Positions 1 through 9,524 are shown, numbered from the stretch's first letter. The stretch: DNA of 64,000 bases from Pseudorhodobacter turbinis (GCF_005234135.1 NZ_CP039964.1:1617001-1681000); one strand, 5' to 3'. Translations and numbers: made by a program. Notes: generated from the sequence alone by a model not told the origin.

Positions 1-107
1 CGCCCCGGCACCGACAAAAGCCCCGAGGGCTTATCCGCCACCACGATGTGTTCATCCGCGAACAGCACGGAAAGCGGGGTGTCGGGGGGGGTGTAGATAA
101 ATCTCAT
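1..107 (-). CDS. RluA-family pseudouridine synthase, N-terminal fragment
   Basis: Partial gene cut by the window edge; only the first 35 codons are present, with the ATG at 105-107 on the minus strand. The translation opens MRFIYTPPDTPLSVLFADEH and continues into a DKPSGLLSVPG motif. That motif is typical of the N-terminus of RluA-type tRNA/23S rRNA pseudouridine synthases, where it precedes the catalytic domain. The catalytic Asp region is outside the window, so the exact member (for example RluA acting on tRNA U32 and 23S U746) cannot be fixed. It is likely cytoplasmic. Confidence 0.7.
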   Translation of the reverse strand, partial: MRFIYTPPDTPLSVLFADEHIVVADKPSGLLSVPG

Positions 108-150
108 GTGGGCCTGTTATCGCAGCGATGCTCTGTGGGCAATCACACGC

Positions 151-606
151 TTAGGCTGCCGCCTCAAAAAGCCGCGCCATCAGCTTGGTCAGCGCGTCCA
201 CATCGGTTTGGGTAAAGGCGTCAGGCGTGTTGCTATCAAGATCCAACACCCCCAGCAACCTGCCCGCGCCGTTCCACACCGGCAAGACCAGCTCTGACCT
301 TGTCGACGACGCGCAGGCGATGTGGCCGGGGAACGCCTCTACATCCGGGACAAGCTGTGCTTGCCCCAAGCGCGCCGCCGCCCCGCACACCCCCTTTGAA
401 AACGGGATAACAAGGCAGCCGTGACCGCCTTGATAGGGGCCGACCTTCAAGACCTCCGGTTCCGTCACACGGTAAAATCCCGTCCAGTCAGACATCTCAT
501 GCGCATGGTGCAATTCGCACGCAATGGTGGCCATCAGTGAAACGGCATCGGTTTCGCCGTGGCACAGGGAGGTCAGCGTTTTCGTCAGCTCGGTGTAATC
601 AGGCAT
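151..606 (-). CDS. msrC: free methionine-(R)-sulfoxide reductase, GAF domain
   Basis: A 151-residue single GAF-domain protein. It carries the fRMsr signature: WTGFY near residue 41, GPYQGGHGC near 56-64, GVCG near 72-75, and DVEAFPGHIACAS near 88-100. The three Cys expected for catalysis and recycling are visible at 64, 74 and 98. The family reduces free methionine-(R)-sulfoxide, not the protein-bound form, using thioredoxin. Length matches the family (about 150-165 residues). It is cytoplasmic. It lies just downstream of the thiolase gene on the same strand (23 bp gap), so the two may be co-transcribed. Confidence 0.9.
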   Translation of the reverse strand: MPDYTELTKTLTSLCHGETDAVSLMATIACELHHAHEMSDWTGFYRVTEPEVLKVGPYQGGHGCLVIPFSKGVCGAAARLGQAQLVPDVEAFPGHIACASSTRSELVLPVWNGAGRLLGVLDLDSNTPDAFTQTDVDALTKLMARLFEAAA

Positions 607-629
607 CGGGGTTTTCCTGTTGTTGGGGT

Positions 630-1802
630 TTAAGGGCGTTCAATCGCGATGGCCGTGCCCTCACCCCCGCCGATGCAGATCGCCGCGATCCCGCGTTTGA
701 GGCCGCGGTGTTCCATCGCATGAAGCAAGGTCACGATGATCCGCGCACCCGAGGCCCCGATAGGATGACCCAATGCACAGGCACCGCCGTTCACATTGAC
801 CTTGTCATGCGGGATATCCAGCTCACGCATAAAGGCCATAGGGACAACGGCAAAGGCCTCATTCACCTCCCACAGATCAACACTTTCCACGCCCCATCCC
901 AAGGATTTCAACAGCTTGCGCGCAGCAGGCACCGGCGCTGTGGGGAAATCACAAGGGGCATGTGCATGGCTGGCATGGCCGCGAATATAGGCGCGAACTG
1001 GCAGGGAATGTGCCTGTGCCGCGTCTTCCGATGCAATCAAAAGCGCCGCCGCCCCATCCGAGATAGAGGACGAATTGGCCGCCGTCACCGTCCCGTCCTT
1101 GCGAAATGCGGGCTTTAGCGTCGGGATCTTTTCGGGGCGGGCCTTGCTTGGCTGCTCATCCGTGCTGATGGTGGTGTCGCCCTTGCGGGTGGTCACGGTA
1201 AAGGGCGCAATCTCGGCGGTCAGCGCGCCCGAATTCTGCGCCTCCAGCGCGCGGCTCAGCGAGGCCAGCGCATAGGCATCCTGATCCTCGCGGCTGAACC
1301 CGAAAGCCTGCGCGCAATCCTCAGCAAAGGTGCCCATCAGGCGGCCCTTGTCATAGGCATCCTCCAACCCGTCAAGGAACATATGGTCAAGCGAGGTGGT
1401 GTGCCCCAGCCGCGCACCGCTGCGCATTTTGGGCAAAAGATAGGGGGACTCTGTCATGCTTTCCATGCCGCCGGCCACCATGACCTGCATCTGTCCCAGC
1501 GCAATCTGATCATGCGCCACCATCGCCGCCTTCATCCCCGAGCCGCACATTTTGTTCAGCGTCGTCGCCGGAACCGCATCGGATAACCCCGCCGCAAAGC
1601 CTGCCTGCCGCGCGGGGGCCTGCCCCTGACCCGCCGGCAAAACACAGCCCATCAGTAGCTCCTCAACCAAGGCCGGATCCGCTTGTCCAAGAGCGGCACG
1701 AATGGCAGCCCCGCCCAATTGCGCGGCCGGCACGCCGGAAAAAACGCCCTGAAACCCGCCCATCGCGGTGCGCGCAGCACCTGCTATAACAACTTTATGC
1801 AT
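630..1802 (-). CDS. acetyl-CoA C-acyltransferase (thiolase)
   Basis: A 390-residue thiolase. The nucleophilic Cys lies in LNKMCGSGMKA near residue 86. The other catalytic residues are in GGACALGHPIGASG (His near 346) and CIGGGEG (Cys near 376), giving the usual Cys/His/Cys set. It condenses or cleaves acetyl-CoA/acetoacetyl-CoA or longer 3-ketoacyl-CoA; the exact chain-length preference cannot be told. A GTG two codons upstream is possible, but the ATG at 1802 has a better placed GAGGG ribosome-binding site. It is not next to phaB or beta-oxidation partners, so PhaA versus AtoB versus FadA-like remains open. Confidence 0.9.
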   Translation of the reverse strand: MHKVVIAGAARTAMGGFQGVFSGVPAAQLGGAAIRAALGQADPALVEELLMGCVLPAGQGQAPARQAGFAAGLSDAVPATTLNKMCGSGMKAAMVAHDQIALGQMQVMVAGGMESMTESPYLLPKMRSGARLGHTTSLDHMFLDGLEDAYDKGRLMGTFAEDCAQAFGFSREDQDAYALASLSRALEAQNSGALTAEIAPFTVTTRKGDTTISTDEQPSKARPEKIPTLKPAFRKDGTVTAANSSSISDGAAALLIASEDAAQAHSLPVRAYIRGHASHAHAPCDFPTAPVPAARKLLKSLGWGVESVDLWEVNEAFAVVPMAFMRELDIPHDKVNVNGGACALGHPIGASGARIIVTLLHAMEHRGLKRGIAAICIGGGEGTAIAIERP

Positions 1803-1890
1803 TTCCACCCTCTAAACGAAATTTAGTTACCGAATGCTAACCACTCACAACTTACGCTGCCAAGAGGCAATTTGTGAAGGAGCCGTTTAG

Positions 1891-2226
1891 ATGAACATAA
1901 CCGCCGACGCCCATGATGACTTGATCGTTGTCACCGTAAGCGAAGACCGGATCGATGCTGCCTGCGCCATTCAGTTCAAAGAACGTATGCGTGAGTTGAC
2001 GCAATCCCCCTCCTCACGCGTGATCCTTGACCTCTCCTCTGTGGCATTTCTGGACAGCTCCGGCCTTGGTGCCGTGGTTGCAGTGATGAAATTGCTGGGC
2101 CCTGACCGTAAACTGGAACTTTCTGGCCTGACGCCAACAGTGGCCAAAGTCTTTCGCCTGACACGTATGGACACAGTGTTTACAATTCACCCCAGTTTGC
2201 CCGACGAGCTTCAACAAGCCGGCTAA
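1891..2226 (+). CDS. STAS-domain anti-sigma factor antagonist
   Basis: A 111-residue single STAS-domain protein. The motif VAFLDSSGLGAV is the SpoIIAA/RsbV phosphorylation site, with the second Ser of DSSG (Ser57) as the expected phospho-acceptor. An AGGAG-type site (gaaggag) precedes the ATG. In partner switching such proteins, when dephosphorylated, capture a kinase/anti-sigma partner. The next gene encodes that kinase type, 39 bp downstream, so the two form a cognate pair. No sigma factor or PP2C phosphatase is adjacent, so the output is unknown. Confidence 0.88.
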   Translation: MNITADAHDDLIVVTVSEDRIDAACAIQFKERMRELTQSPSSRVILDLSSVAFLDSSGLGAVVAVMKLLGPDRKLELSGLTPTVAKVFRLTRMDTVFTIHPSLPDELQQAG

Positions 2227-2265
2227 TGTAGGAAACCCAGCTTTTGCCTAAACGACAAGGAAGTC

Positions 2266-2682
2266 ATGAAATTGGTGTTTGAAAGTAATTTGGATGCTGT
2301 CCGCACCGGACTAGCTGATTTGCTTGCCAGCGATGCCCTTTGTGCAATGGAACAGGACGCACGTGGCGCGGCGGAAATCGTCTTGGCAGAGGTGTTCAAC
2401 AATGTCGTCGAACATGCCTACGCCACCAGTCAGGGCAAGATAGAAGTGTGTCTGAAGGACCATCCCGAGGGCGTTTTGGTGACCGTCACCGACAGCGGCA
2501 TCCCCTTCCCGCAGCAACAATTGCCGCAAGGTCTGCTCCCCGAGGTTAAGTCATCGGACGATCTGCCCGAGGGAGGGTTTGGCTGGTACCTGATCCGCTC
2601 TCAAGTTCGGCATCTGGCCTATCGGCGAGAGGGTAAGACCAACCATCTGACATTTTGCCTGCCATATAAAGCCGCGCATTAA
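2266..2682 (+). CDS. RsbW/SpoIIAB-like HATPase (anti-sigma kinase)
   Basis: A 138-residue GHKL ATPase of the serine-kinase/anti-sigma type. The N box is seen as EVFNNVVEHAYA, the G1 box as VTDSGIPFP and the G2-like loop as EGGFGWYLIRS. It has no membrane or sensor domain. It would phosphorylate the STAS protein encoded immediately upstream and sequester a target when that protein is phosphorylated. In alphaproteobacteria such pairs may act on targets other than sigma factors. The start ATG at 2266 follows a GGAAG-type site. Confidence 0.85.
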   Translation: MKLVFESNLDAVRTGLADLLASDALCAMEQDARGAAEIVLAEVFNNVVEHAYATSQGKIEVCLKDHPEGVLVTVTDSGIPFPQQQLPQGLLPEVKSSDDLPEGGFGWYLIRSQVRHLAYRREGKTNHLTFCLPYKAAH

Positions 2683-2753
2683 CGGCTGCACCTTGCACAG
2701 GCCGCTACATTCAGCTTTCATAGCTGAATGAGGTTGCTCGCTGGAGGATAGTA

Positions 2754-4331
2754 ATGCGCGATTTTCAAATGCCCGGACGTTCTGCCGTATATGCTGCGAA
2801 CGGGATGTGCGCCACATCACACCCTTTGGCGGCCGGTGCCGCGATCGATATTCTAAAGGCCGGTGGCAACGCCATGGATGCCGCGATTGCCGGCGCTGTC
2901 CTTCTTGGCTTTTGTGAGCCGCAGATGACCGGCTTGGGCGGGGATTGCTTTGTGCTGTTCAAACCGGCGGGAGGCGAAACCGTTCACGCGATGAACGGGT
3001 CGGGCCGTGCGCCATTGGGACTGAATGCCGATGCTCTGCGCGCCCGTGGCCTGACCGCGATGCCGCTTTATAGCGTAGAAGCCGTCACCCTACCCGGTGC
3101 TGTTGATGCCTTTTGCCAGCTTTCCGCCGATTGGGGCCGTATCGGGCTGGCAGATACCCTCGCCCCGGCCATCCACTATGCCGAAGAGGGCGTTCCCGTC
3201 GCCCCGCGTGTCGCCAAGGATTGGGCAGAAGCCGAACATTTGCTGCAAGGGCGCGCCCGCGAAACCCTGCTTTTGAATGGCAAGGCCCTGACGCTGGGCC
3301 AAACCTTCCGCGCGCCGGGCCAGGCCGAGGCGCTGCGCCGCGTTGCCGCCCAAGGCCGCGCCGGATTTTATGAAGGTGAGGTGGCACAAGATATGGTCGA
3401 ATCGCTGCGCGCCCTCGGTGGTACGCACACGCTTGATGATTTTGCTGCCACCAAATGCGCCTATGTCGATCCAATCTCTGGCCCGTACAAAACCGTGGAG
3501 TTGTTGGAACATCCGCCAAACGGTCAGGGTGCAACGGCGGTTTTGCTTCTCAATATCCTCTCGCATTTCGACATCGCCGCGATGGACCCGCTAGGCGCCG
3601 ACCGCGCCCATATTGAAGCCGAGGCGACCAAGCTTGCATATGATGCGCGCAACCGCTTTTTGGCCGACCCGGACCATACCACAAGGCTGTCCCATATGCT
3701 GGCCCCCGAAACAGCCATGAAGTTGGCCGCCCTTATTGATCCAAAACGAGCCATGCCCGCCGCCGCCCCGCTGACGGAATCGGTGCATAAGGATACAATC
3801 TATATCACCGTGGTGGATAAGGATCGCATGGCGGTTTCATTGATCTATTCCGTCTATCACAGCTTCGGGGCCTGCCTTGCCAGCGACCGTTTCGGCATCA
3901 ATTTCCAGAACCGCGGCGCAGGCTTTACGCTGGAAAAAGGCCACCCGAATGAGGCCGCTGGCGGCAAGCGCCCCATGCACACCATCATCCCCGGCATGAT
4001 TGCCGAAGGGGGGCGCATAACTGTGCCCTTTGGCGTGATGGGCGGGGCTTATCAGCCCACCGGCCACGCACGCTTCGTCTCGAACACCGTTGATTTCGGG
4101 ATGGATCTGCAAAGCGCAATGGATGCCCCACGCTGCTTTTCCGGCGTAGACGGTATGGAGGTGGAGCGGGGCTACGCTGACACGGTTCGCGCCGATCTGG
4201 CGGCACGTGGCCATAATGTCATCGCGCCAAAGGTTCCGCTTGGCGGCTCTCAGGCGATCAAACTTCATGCGGATGGCCTGCTTGAAGGGGCATCTGACCC
4301 ACGCAAAGACGGTTGCGCCTTGGGATATTAG
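2754..4331 (+). CDS. gamma-glutamyltransferase family protein (Ntn hydrolase)
   Basis: A 525-residue gamma-glutamyltranspeptidase-family enzyme. The N-terminus has the GGNAMDAAIA and GLGGDCF motifs. The autoprocessing/catalytic Thr is expected at Thr348 in KDTIYITVVDKD, matching the TTH-VVD region of GGT. No signal peptide or lipobox is visible, so this is probably a cytoplasmic member, unlike periplasmic E. coli Ggt. Family role: transfer or hydrolysis of gamma-glutamyl groups from glutathione-like compounds; some relatives act on acylated substrates. Start chosen at ATG 2754 after GGAGG. It converges on aroC, separated by a compact hairpin. Confidence 0.85.
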   Translation: MRDFQMPGRSAVYAANGMCATSHPLAAGAAIDILKAGGNAMDAAIAGAVLLGFCEPQMTGLGGDCFVLFKPAGGETVHAMNGSGRAPLGLNADALRARGLTAMPLYSVEAVTLPGAVDAFCQLSADWGRIGLADTLAPAIHYAEEGVPVAPRVAKDWAEAEHLLQGRARETLLLNGKALTLGQTFRAPGQAEALRRVAAQGRAGFYEGEVAQDMVESLRALGGTHTLDDFAATKCAYVDPISGPYKTVELLEHPPNGQGATAVLLLNILSHFDIAAMDPLGADRAHIEAEATKLAYDARNRFLADPDHTTRLSHMLAPETAMKLAALIDPKRAMPAAAPLTESVHKDTIYITVVDKDRMAVSLIYSVYHSFGACLASDRFGINFQNRGAGFTLEKGHPNEAAGGKRPMHTIIPGMIAEGGRITVPFGVMGGAYQPTGHARFVSNTVDFGMDLQSAMDAPRCFSGVDGMEVERGYADTVRADLAARGHNVIAPKVPLGGSQAIKLHADGLLEGASDPRKDGCALGY

Positions 4332-4340
4332 CACCGGCGA

Positions 4341-4356
4341 GGGGGCAAATGCCCCC
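4341..4356. terminator. compact hairpin between ggt-like gene and aroC
   Basis: A perfect inverted repeat, GGGGGCA-AA-TGCCCCC, fills the gap between two convergent genes and abuts the aroC stop codon. There is no clear T-run on either side, so an intrinsic terminator shared by both strands is plausible but not proven. Confidence 0.4.
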
Positions 4357-5457
4357 TTAGCCGATCTGCCCGCGCTGGCCACCGGTCTGGCCGCGGTCCA
4401 TCAGGAAATGGTCCAGCAAAACACAAGCCATCATCGCCTCACCCACCGGAACGGCGCGAATACCAACGCAAGGATCATGGCGACCTTTGGTGATCAATTC
4501 CACCTCTTCACCGGCGATCGTGATCGTTCGGCGCGGTGTCAAAATCGAAGATGTCGGCTTGACCGAGAAACGGACCACCACATCTTGTCCCGTAGAGATC
4601 CCGCCCAAGATGCCCCCCGCATGGTTGGAGGAAAACTCCGGCCCGTCCGGCCCCATGCGGATCTCATCGGCATTGTCCACGCCGGTTAGGCACGCGGCGT
4701 CCATGCCTTCGCCAATCTCAACGCCCTTAACGGCATTGATCGACATCATCGCAGCCGCCAGATCAGTATCCAGCTTGGCATAAATCGGCGCGCCAAGGCC
4801 GGGCACCATGCCGCGCGCCGTCACCTCGATCACTGCACCAACAGAATTATGGCTGCGGCGCAACCCGTCCAGATATTCCGCCCAATCGCTTGCGGCCTGA
4901 ACATCCGGCACCCAAAACGGGTTTTCCGGGATTTGGTCCCAGTCAAACTGCGCGCGGTCAATCTTGTGCGGGCCCATCTGCACCATATAGCCGGTTATGC
5001 GCAACCCCGGCACCAAGGCACGCAACGCAGCCCGCGCCACGCCACCCGCCGCCACCCTTGCCGCTGTTTCCCGCGCCGAGGACCGCCCGCCGCCACGCGG
5101 ATCGCGCAGCCCGTATTTCTGATGATACGAAATATCGGCATGACCGGGGCGGAACTTTTGCAAGATATCGCCGTAATCCTTGGACCGTTGATCGGTATTC
5201 TCGATCATCAGCTGGATCGGCGTTCCGGTCGTGCGCCCTTCATAGACCCCTGACAAAATCCGCACCTGATCGGCCTCTTGCCGTTGCGTGGTGAACTTGT
5301 TTTGGCCGGGCTTGCGCTTGTCCAACCACGGCTGAATATCGGCCTCGGTCAAGGGCACGCCGGGGGGGCAGCCATCAACAGTGGCACCCAAGGCCGGCCC
5401 GTGGCTTTCGCCCCAGGTTGTCACACGAAACAGATGGCCAAAGGTGTTAAAGCTCAT
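4357..5457 (-). CDS. aroC: chorismate synthase
   Basis: A 366-residue chorismate synthase that converts 5-enolpyruvylshikimate-3-phosphate to chorismate with reduced FMN, the last common step to aromatic amino acids. Family signatures: [19 protein letters not shown] at the N-terminus, the central [15 protein letters not shown] and [13 protein letters not shown] motifs, and the C-terminal RHDPC region. Length is typical (about 360). The ATG overlaps the pheS stop codon by four bases, implying translational coupling to pheS. It is cytoplasmic. Confidence 0.97.
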   Translation of the reverse strand: MSFNTFGHLFRVTTWGESHGPALGATVDGCPPGVPLTEADIQPWLDKRKPGQNKFTTQRQEADQVRILSGVYEGRTTGTPIQLMIENTDQRSKDYGDILQKFRPGHADISYHQKYGLRDPRGGGRSSARETAARVAAGGVARAALRALVPGLRITGYMVQMGPHKIDRAQFDWDQIPENPFWVPDVQAASDWAEYLDGLRRSHNSVGAVIEVTARGMVPGLGAPIYAKLDTDLAAAMMSINAVKGVEIGEGMDAACLTGVDNADEIRMGPDGPEFSSNHAGGILGGISTGQDVVVRFSVKPTSSILTPRRTITIAGEEVELITKGRHDPCVGIRAVPVGEAMMACVLLDHFLMDRGQTGGQRGQIG

Positions 5458-6530
5458 GCCACGCCGCCCGCCAATTCCGGCACATTCAACGCGGAAAAGC
5501 CGTAGTGCCGCAACCAGCGCAGGTCGGATTCAAAGAACGCGCGCAGGTCGGGGATGCCGTATTTCAGCATCGCCAACCGGTCGATCCCCATGCCAAAGGC
5601 AAAGCCCTGCCATTCGTCAGGGTCCACCCCTGCCGCGCGCAAAACCTTGGGATGCACCATGCCAGAGCCGAGAACCTCCATCCATCCGTCGCCTTCACCG
5701 ATGCGCAACTGGCCGTTAACCCATGAACACTGGATATCGACCTCTGCCGAAGGCTCGGTGAATGGGAAATGCGAAGCGCGGAAACGGGTTTGGACCGGCT
5801 TGCCGAAAAAGGCGGAAAAGAACTCTTCCAACACCCATTTCAGGTTGGCCATCGAAATATCCTTGCCGATCACCAAACCTTCGACCTGATGGAACATCGG
5901 CGAATGGGTCTGATCCATATCCATCCGGTACACACGGCCGGGGCAAATGATGCGGATCGGCGCACCCTGATCCAGCATAGAGCGGATCTGCACAGGGCTG
6001 GTATGGGTCCGCAAAACATGGGGCGGGCGATCATCGCCCTCGGCACGGTTCATGAAGAAGGTATCATGTTCCTGCCGCGCGGGGTGTTCCGGCGGGATGT
6101 TGAGCGCGTCAAAGTTATACCAATCCGATTCCACCTGCGGCCCTTCGGCCACGGCAAAGCCCATATCGGCGAAAATCGCGGTCAGTTCCTCGGTCACTTG
6201 GGAAACGGGGTGGATGGTGCCCGCAGGGCGCGGGCGCGCCGGCATGGTCACATCCAGCCATTCCGTGCGCAGCCGTGCATCAAGGGCGGCATCGGTCATC
6301 GCGGCTTTTTTCGCACGAAGGGCGGCGTCAATTTCGTCCTTCAGGGCGTTCAGTGCGGCACCGAAAGTGCTGCGATCCTCAGGCGACATGCCGCCCAGCT
6401 CACGCATTTTCAGGCTTATCTCACCCTTTTTGCCCAAGGCGGCAAGGCGCACCTCTTCCAGCGCCGCCTCATCCGCGGCCTGCCCTACGGCGGTCAGGTA
6501 TTTACCCTTCAGATCATCAAGCGCGCTCAT
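5454..6530 (-). CDS. pheS: phenylalanyl-tRNA synthetase alpha subunit
   Basis: A 358-residue class II aminoacyl-tRNA synthetase subunit. It has an N-terminal coiled coil (about 1-90), motif 2 around [20 protein letters not shown] and motif 3 as [20 protein letters not shown]. PheS provides the active site of the alpha2-beta2 enzyme. Unusually the next gene is aroC, overlapped by ATGA, and pheT is not in the window; the beta subunit must be encoded elsewhere. The gene lies downstream of rplT, from which it is separated by an intrinsic terminator. Confidence 0.97.
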   Translation of the reverse strand: MSALDDLKGKYLTAVGQAADEAALEEVRLAALGKKGEISLKMRELGGMSPEDRSTFGAALNALKDEIDAALRAKKAAMTDAALDARLRTEWLDVTMPARPRPAGTIHPVSQVTEELTAIFADMGFAVAEGPQVESDWYNFDALNIPPEHPARQEHDTFFMNRAEGDDRPPHVLRTHTSPVQIRSMLDQGAPIRIICPGRVYRMDMDQTHSPMFHQVEGLVIGKDISMANLKWVLEEFFSAFFGKPVQTRFRASHFPFTEPSAEVDIQCSWVNGQLRIGEGDGWMEVLGSGMVHPKVLRAAGVDPDEWQGFAFGMGIDRLAMLKYGIPDLRAFFESDLRWLRHYGFSALNVPELAGGVA

Positions 6531-6604
6531 CGTCAGCCTCCGAAATTCTTTGCGTTGTTGCTAGCGATGCAGGCCCCCAAATGCAAGACTGCCCCCCGCG
6601 CAAT

Positions 6605-6642
6605 AAAAAAGGCCCCGCGGTTTTAAACCAGCAGGGCCTTTC
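6605..6642 (-). terminator. intrinsic terminator downstream of rplT
   Basis: Read on the minus strand, AAAGGCCCTGC and GCGGGGCCTTT pair around a loop containing TTTAAA, and the stem runs into a TTTTTT tract. It ends the rpmI-rplT transcript before pheS. Confidence 0.75.
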
Positions 6643-6660
6643 AAAATCGTGTCGCTTTGA

Positions 6661-7050
6661 TCAAGCAGCGGCTTTAGCAGCTTCCGACTTGTCAAACGCG
6701 GCCTTGGCGGATGCTGCGATGGCGTTGAACGCCTCCGGCTCATGCACTGCCAGATCGGCCAGAACTTTGCGGTCCACCTCGATACCCGACAGCATCAAAC
6801 CATTGATGAAACGGGAATAAGTGAACTGGGCATCAAACAAACGCACAGCAGCGTTGATCCGCTGGATCCACAGGGCGCGGAAGTTGCGCTTGCGGTTCTT
6901 ACGGTCGCGTGTGGCGTATTGGTTGGCTTTATCGACCGCCTGCGTTGCAGTGCGGAAGTTCGTGCTGCGCGCGGCATAATAGCCTTTGGCAGCTTTGATC
7001 ACCTTACGGTGACGGGCGTGGGTAACGACGCCAGATTTTACGCGGGACAT
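6661..7050 (-). CDS. rplT: 50S ribosomal protein L20
   Basis: A 129-residue L20. The N-terminus [20 protein letters not shown] and the [19 protein letters not shown] block are diagnostic. The C-terminus carries an Ala/Lys-rich extension of about ten residues compared with the usual 118-120. It binds 23S rRNA early in large-subunit assembly. It is paired with rpmI immediately upstream (12 bp), the standard rpmI-rplT operon; infC is not adjacent here. Confidence 0.97.
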   Translation of the reverse strand: MSRVKSGVVTHARHRKVIKAAKGYYAARSTNFRTATQAVDKANQYATRDRKNRKRNFRALWIQRINAAVRLFDAQFTYSRFINGLMLSGIEVDRKVLADLAVHEPEAFNAIAASAKAAFDKSEAAKAAA

Positions 7051-7062
7051 CTTTGGCTCTCC

Positions 7063-7263
7063 TTACCGGTTATACGGCATGTATTTTTTAACGAGTTTCG
7101 CATCCGCATCACACAGGATCATAGTCCCGGCGGTGTCGCGGATGAATTTCGTTGTACGTTTAATCATGCCGTGGCGCTTGCCGGCGGGGCCGGCCTTTAC
7201 CTTACCGGTTGCGGTGAAGCTGAAGCGCTTCTTGGCCGCAGATTTGGTTTTCATCTTGGGCAT
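7063..7263 (-). CDS. rpmI: 50S ribosomal protein L35
   Basis: A 66-residue L35 beginning [14 protein letters not shown], with the [13 protein letters not shown] segment typical of the family. The open frame extends upstream, but the ATG at 7263 gives the correct family length and has AAGGAG eight bases before it, so the longer form is rejected. It precedes rplT in the usual order. Confidence 0.96.
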   Translation of the reverse strand: MPKMKTKSAAKKRFSFTATGKVKAGPAGKRHGMIKRTTKFIRDTAGTMILCDADAKLVKKYMPYNR

Positions 7264-7377
7264 TTCCATCTCCTTGATTGAGCGGTTAACACGCGACTCG
7301 GCATGCCACTTATGGCCGGTCACGCAGTAATAGAGCGGCGGATATAGGCCGGACAGGCCCCGAACGCAAGCCAAAAC

Positions 7378-7602
7378 CTATCGAAAGTAGCGGCCAATCA
7401 CATTGTAGAACACATCCGGAATATTAGTGACAGAATAGCCACCATCATTGATCTGAACAGCCCCAAAGACCAAGCCCACGGAAACCAACGCTAAAATCGC
7501 CGCGACCCGCGGCGGGCGACTTTCTGCAAAGGCTGCAAGCAGTGATGGAATGGCAAGCAGGCCGATCACAAAGCCAACCACCAATATCAGATCGGGGTCC
7601 AT
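7378..7602 (-). CDS. small membrane protein, function unknown
   Basis: A 74-residue protein with two hydrophobic segments (about residues 5-26 and 33-50) and a short C-terminal tail ending NVIGRYFR. No catalytic motif is visible. It sits between pyk (24 bp upstream) and rpmI on the same strand and probably shares the pyk transcript. Clean hydrophobic periodicity and position make it a likely real gene. No function is proposed. Confidence 0.65.
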   Translation of the reverse strand: MDPDLILVVGFVIGLLAIPSLLAAFAESRPPRVAAILALVSVGLVFGAVQINDGGYSVTNIPDVFYNVIGRYFR

Positions 7603-7626
7603 GCTGCCTCCACCAAATTGCGGGCG

Positions 7627-9075
7627 TTATTCAGACTCGGATGAGTAGATCAACCGTTCATCACAAGGTGCCACCCGCAAGATATTGGTGGTGCCCGGAA
7701 CGTTGAATGGCACACCGGCGGTGACCACGATCTGCTCTGCCTCTTTGGCGAAACCAGCGCTGCGTGCGGCACGAACAGCTGCCAAAACAGCCCCTTTAAA
7801 GCGGCCCTGCGGCTCGGTGATGACGCAATGCGCGCCCCAAGTCATGGTCAGACGGCGCGCAGTACGCACCAAGGGCGTCAGCGCAATGATCGGCGTGCGC
7901 GGGCGTTCACGGGCCACAAGGCTTGCCGTGGTGCCCGACTGGGTAAAGCAGCAGATCGCTTTGATATCCGTCGTTTCCGCGATTTCACGTGCGGCGGATA
8001 CAATCGCATCGGCCACGGTGGTCTTATGCGCCTTGCGGCTCGACTCGATCACTTCGCGGTAAAGCTTGTCGGATTCGACGCTGATCGCCACGTTGTTCAT
8101 CGTGGTTACAGCCTCAACCGGATATTGCCCCGCCGCTGATTCCGCCGAGAGCATAACCGCATCGGCACCCTCATAAATCGCAGTCGCCACATCCGAGACT
8201 TCGGCGCGGGTCGGCACCGGCGATTCGATCATCGATTCCAGCATCTGCGTGGCCACGATCACCGGCTTGGCCGCCGCGCGCGCACCACGCACAAGACGTT
8301 TTTGGATCGGCGGCACGGCATGAACCGGCAGCTCCACACCCAAATCACCGCGCGCAACCATGATCCCGTCAGACACCGCCAAAATCGAATCGTAAGATTT
8401 CACGGCAGCAGGCTTTTCGATCTTGGACAGGATCGCGGCACGACCCCGTGCCAGTTCCCGCGCTTCCAAAACATCCTCGGCGCGCTGAACAAAGGACAGC
8501 GCCAGCCAGTCCACGCCCATCTCACAGGCAAATTCCAGATCGGCGCGGTCTTTTTCGGACAGCGCGGCCAAGGGCAGCAACACATCCGGCACGTTCACGC
8601 CCTTGCGGTTGGAAATCACACCGCCCACCACAACGGTGCAATTTGCGTGATCCTTGCCACAGCTATCCACCGTCAACTTGATCTTGCCATCATTGACCAA
8701 CAGCGTCGAGCCCGGCTCCAGCGCAAGAAAAATCTCGGGGTGCGGCAGGTTTACGCGGTTCACATCGCCGGGCGTATCATCCAGATCCATGCGGAAGGAT
8801 GCGCCCTCGACCAGCTCCTCACCGCCCTCTTTGGCAAAGACACCGACGCGCAGCTTTGGCCCCTGAAGATCGGCCAACACACAGATCGGACGACCAACAT
8901 CGGCCTCGATCTTGCGGATGATGTCATAGCGCGCACGCTGTTCGTCATGTGTGCCATGGCTCATGTTCAGGCGGAAAACATCTGCCCCCGCCTCGAACAA
9001 AGCGCGAATGGTCTCATAGGTGGAGGAGGATGGGCCAAGCGTAGCCACGATCTTTACATTGCGAAGACGTCTCAT
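7627..9075 (-). CDS. pyk: pyruvate kinase
   Basis: A 482-residue pyruvate kinase converting phosphoenolpyruvate and ADP to pyruvate and ATP. Visible motifs: KIVATLGPSS at the N-terminus, RLNMSHG, the active-site KIEKP segment, IMVARGDLGVELP and TQMLESM. The C-terminal allosteric-type domain is present. An in-frame GTG lies three codons upstream at 9084. I prefer ATG 9075 because the AGGA site is too close to the GTG. Cytoplasmic. Confidence 0.96.
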   Translation of the reverse strand: MRRLRNVKIVATLGPSSSTYETIRALFEAGADVFRLNMSHGTHDEQRARYDIIRKIEADVGRPICVLADLQGPKLRVGVFAKEGGEELVEGASFRMDLDDTPGDVNRVNLPHPEIFLALEPGSTLLVNDGKIKLTVDSCGKDHANCTVVVGGVISNRKGVNVPDVLLPLAALSEKDRADLEFACEMGVDWLALSFVQRAEDVLEARELARGRAAILSKIEKPAAVKSYDSILAVSDGIMVARGDLGVELPVHAVPPIQKRLVRGARAAAKPVIVATQMLESMIESPVPTRAEVSDVATAIYEGADAVMLSAESAAGQYPVEAVTTMNNVAISVESDKLYREVIESSRKAHKTTVADAIVSAAREIAETTDIKAICCFTQSGTTASLVARERPRTPIIALTPLVRTARRLTMTWGAHCVITEPQGRFKGAVLAAVRAARSAGFAKEAEQIVVTAGVPFNVPGTTNILRVAPCDERLIYSSESE

Positions 9076-9185
9076 GCGTGCCACGTTCCTGTCGGTTGAA
9101 TTGAATACAATGGGCCACCCCCTTTATGGCGGAAATATCTGCCTTGGGCAACGGCTCAATGATAGCGCAAACAAAAGGGAATAAG

Positions 9186-9491
9186 ATGGACAAATCTACC
9201 CGCACCGAGCTGGAGGCAGCCGCTTTTCGCCGCCTGATGGAACATCTGCTGGAAAAACGGCCAGAGGTGCAAAACATCGATATGATGAATCTGGCCGGAT
9301 TTTGTCGCAACTGTCTGTCGCGTTGGTATCAAGAGGCCGCGAACGACCGCGGGATCGAGATGGACAAGGCCACCGCGCGCGAGATCGTTTACGGGATGCC
9401 CTATGAAGAATGGCGCGACATGCACCAAACCCCCGCCGATGCGGAAAAGCAGGCGGCTTTCACATCGGCCTTTAAGGACAATGTCGGCTAA
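9186..9491 (+). CDS. DUF1244 family protein
   Basis: A 101-residue protein beginning MDKSTRTELEAAAFRRL. The conserved block DMMNLAGFCRNCLSRWYQEAA, with two Cys three residues apart, and VYGMPYEEWRDMHQ mark the DUF1244 (SMc04008-like) family, common in alphaproteobacteria and of unknown function. The frame is open for 20 more codons upstream, but ATG 9186 has a GGGA site and gives the family length. It is divergent from pyk. Confidence 0.85.
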   Translation: MDKSTRTELEAAAFRRLMEHLLEKRPEVQNIDMMNLAGFCRNCLSRWYQEAANDRGIEMDKATAREIVYGMPYEEWRDMHQTPADAEKQAAFTSAFKDNVG

Positions 9492-9524
9492 TCCACTGCG
9501 GACATCCCAACGCTGGGCGAAAGA

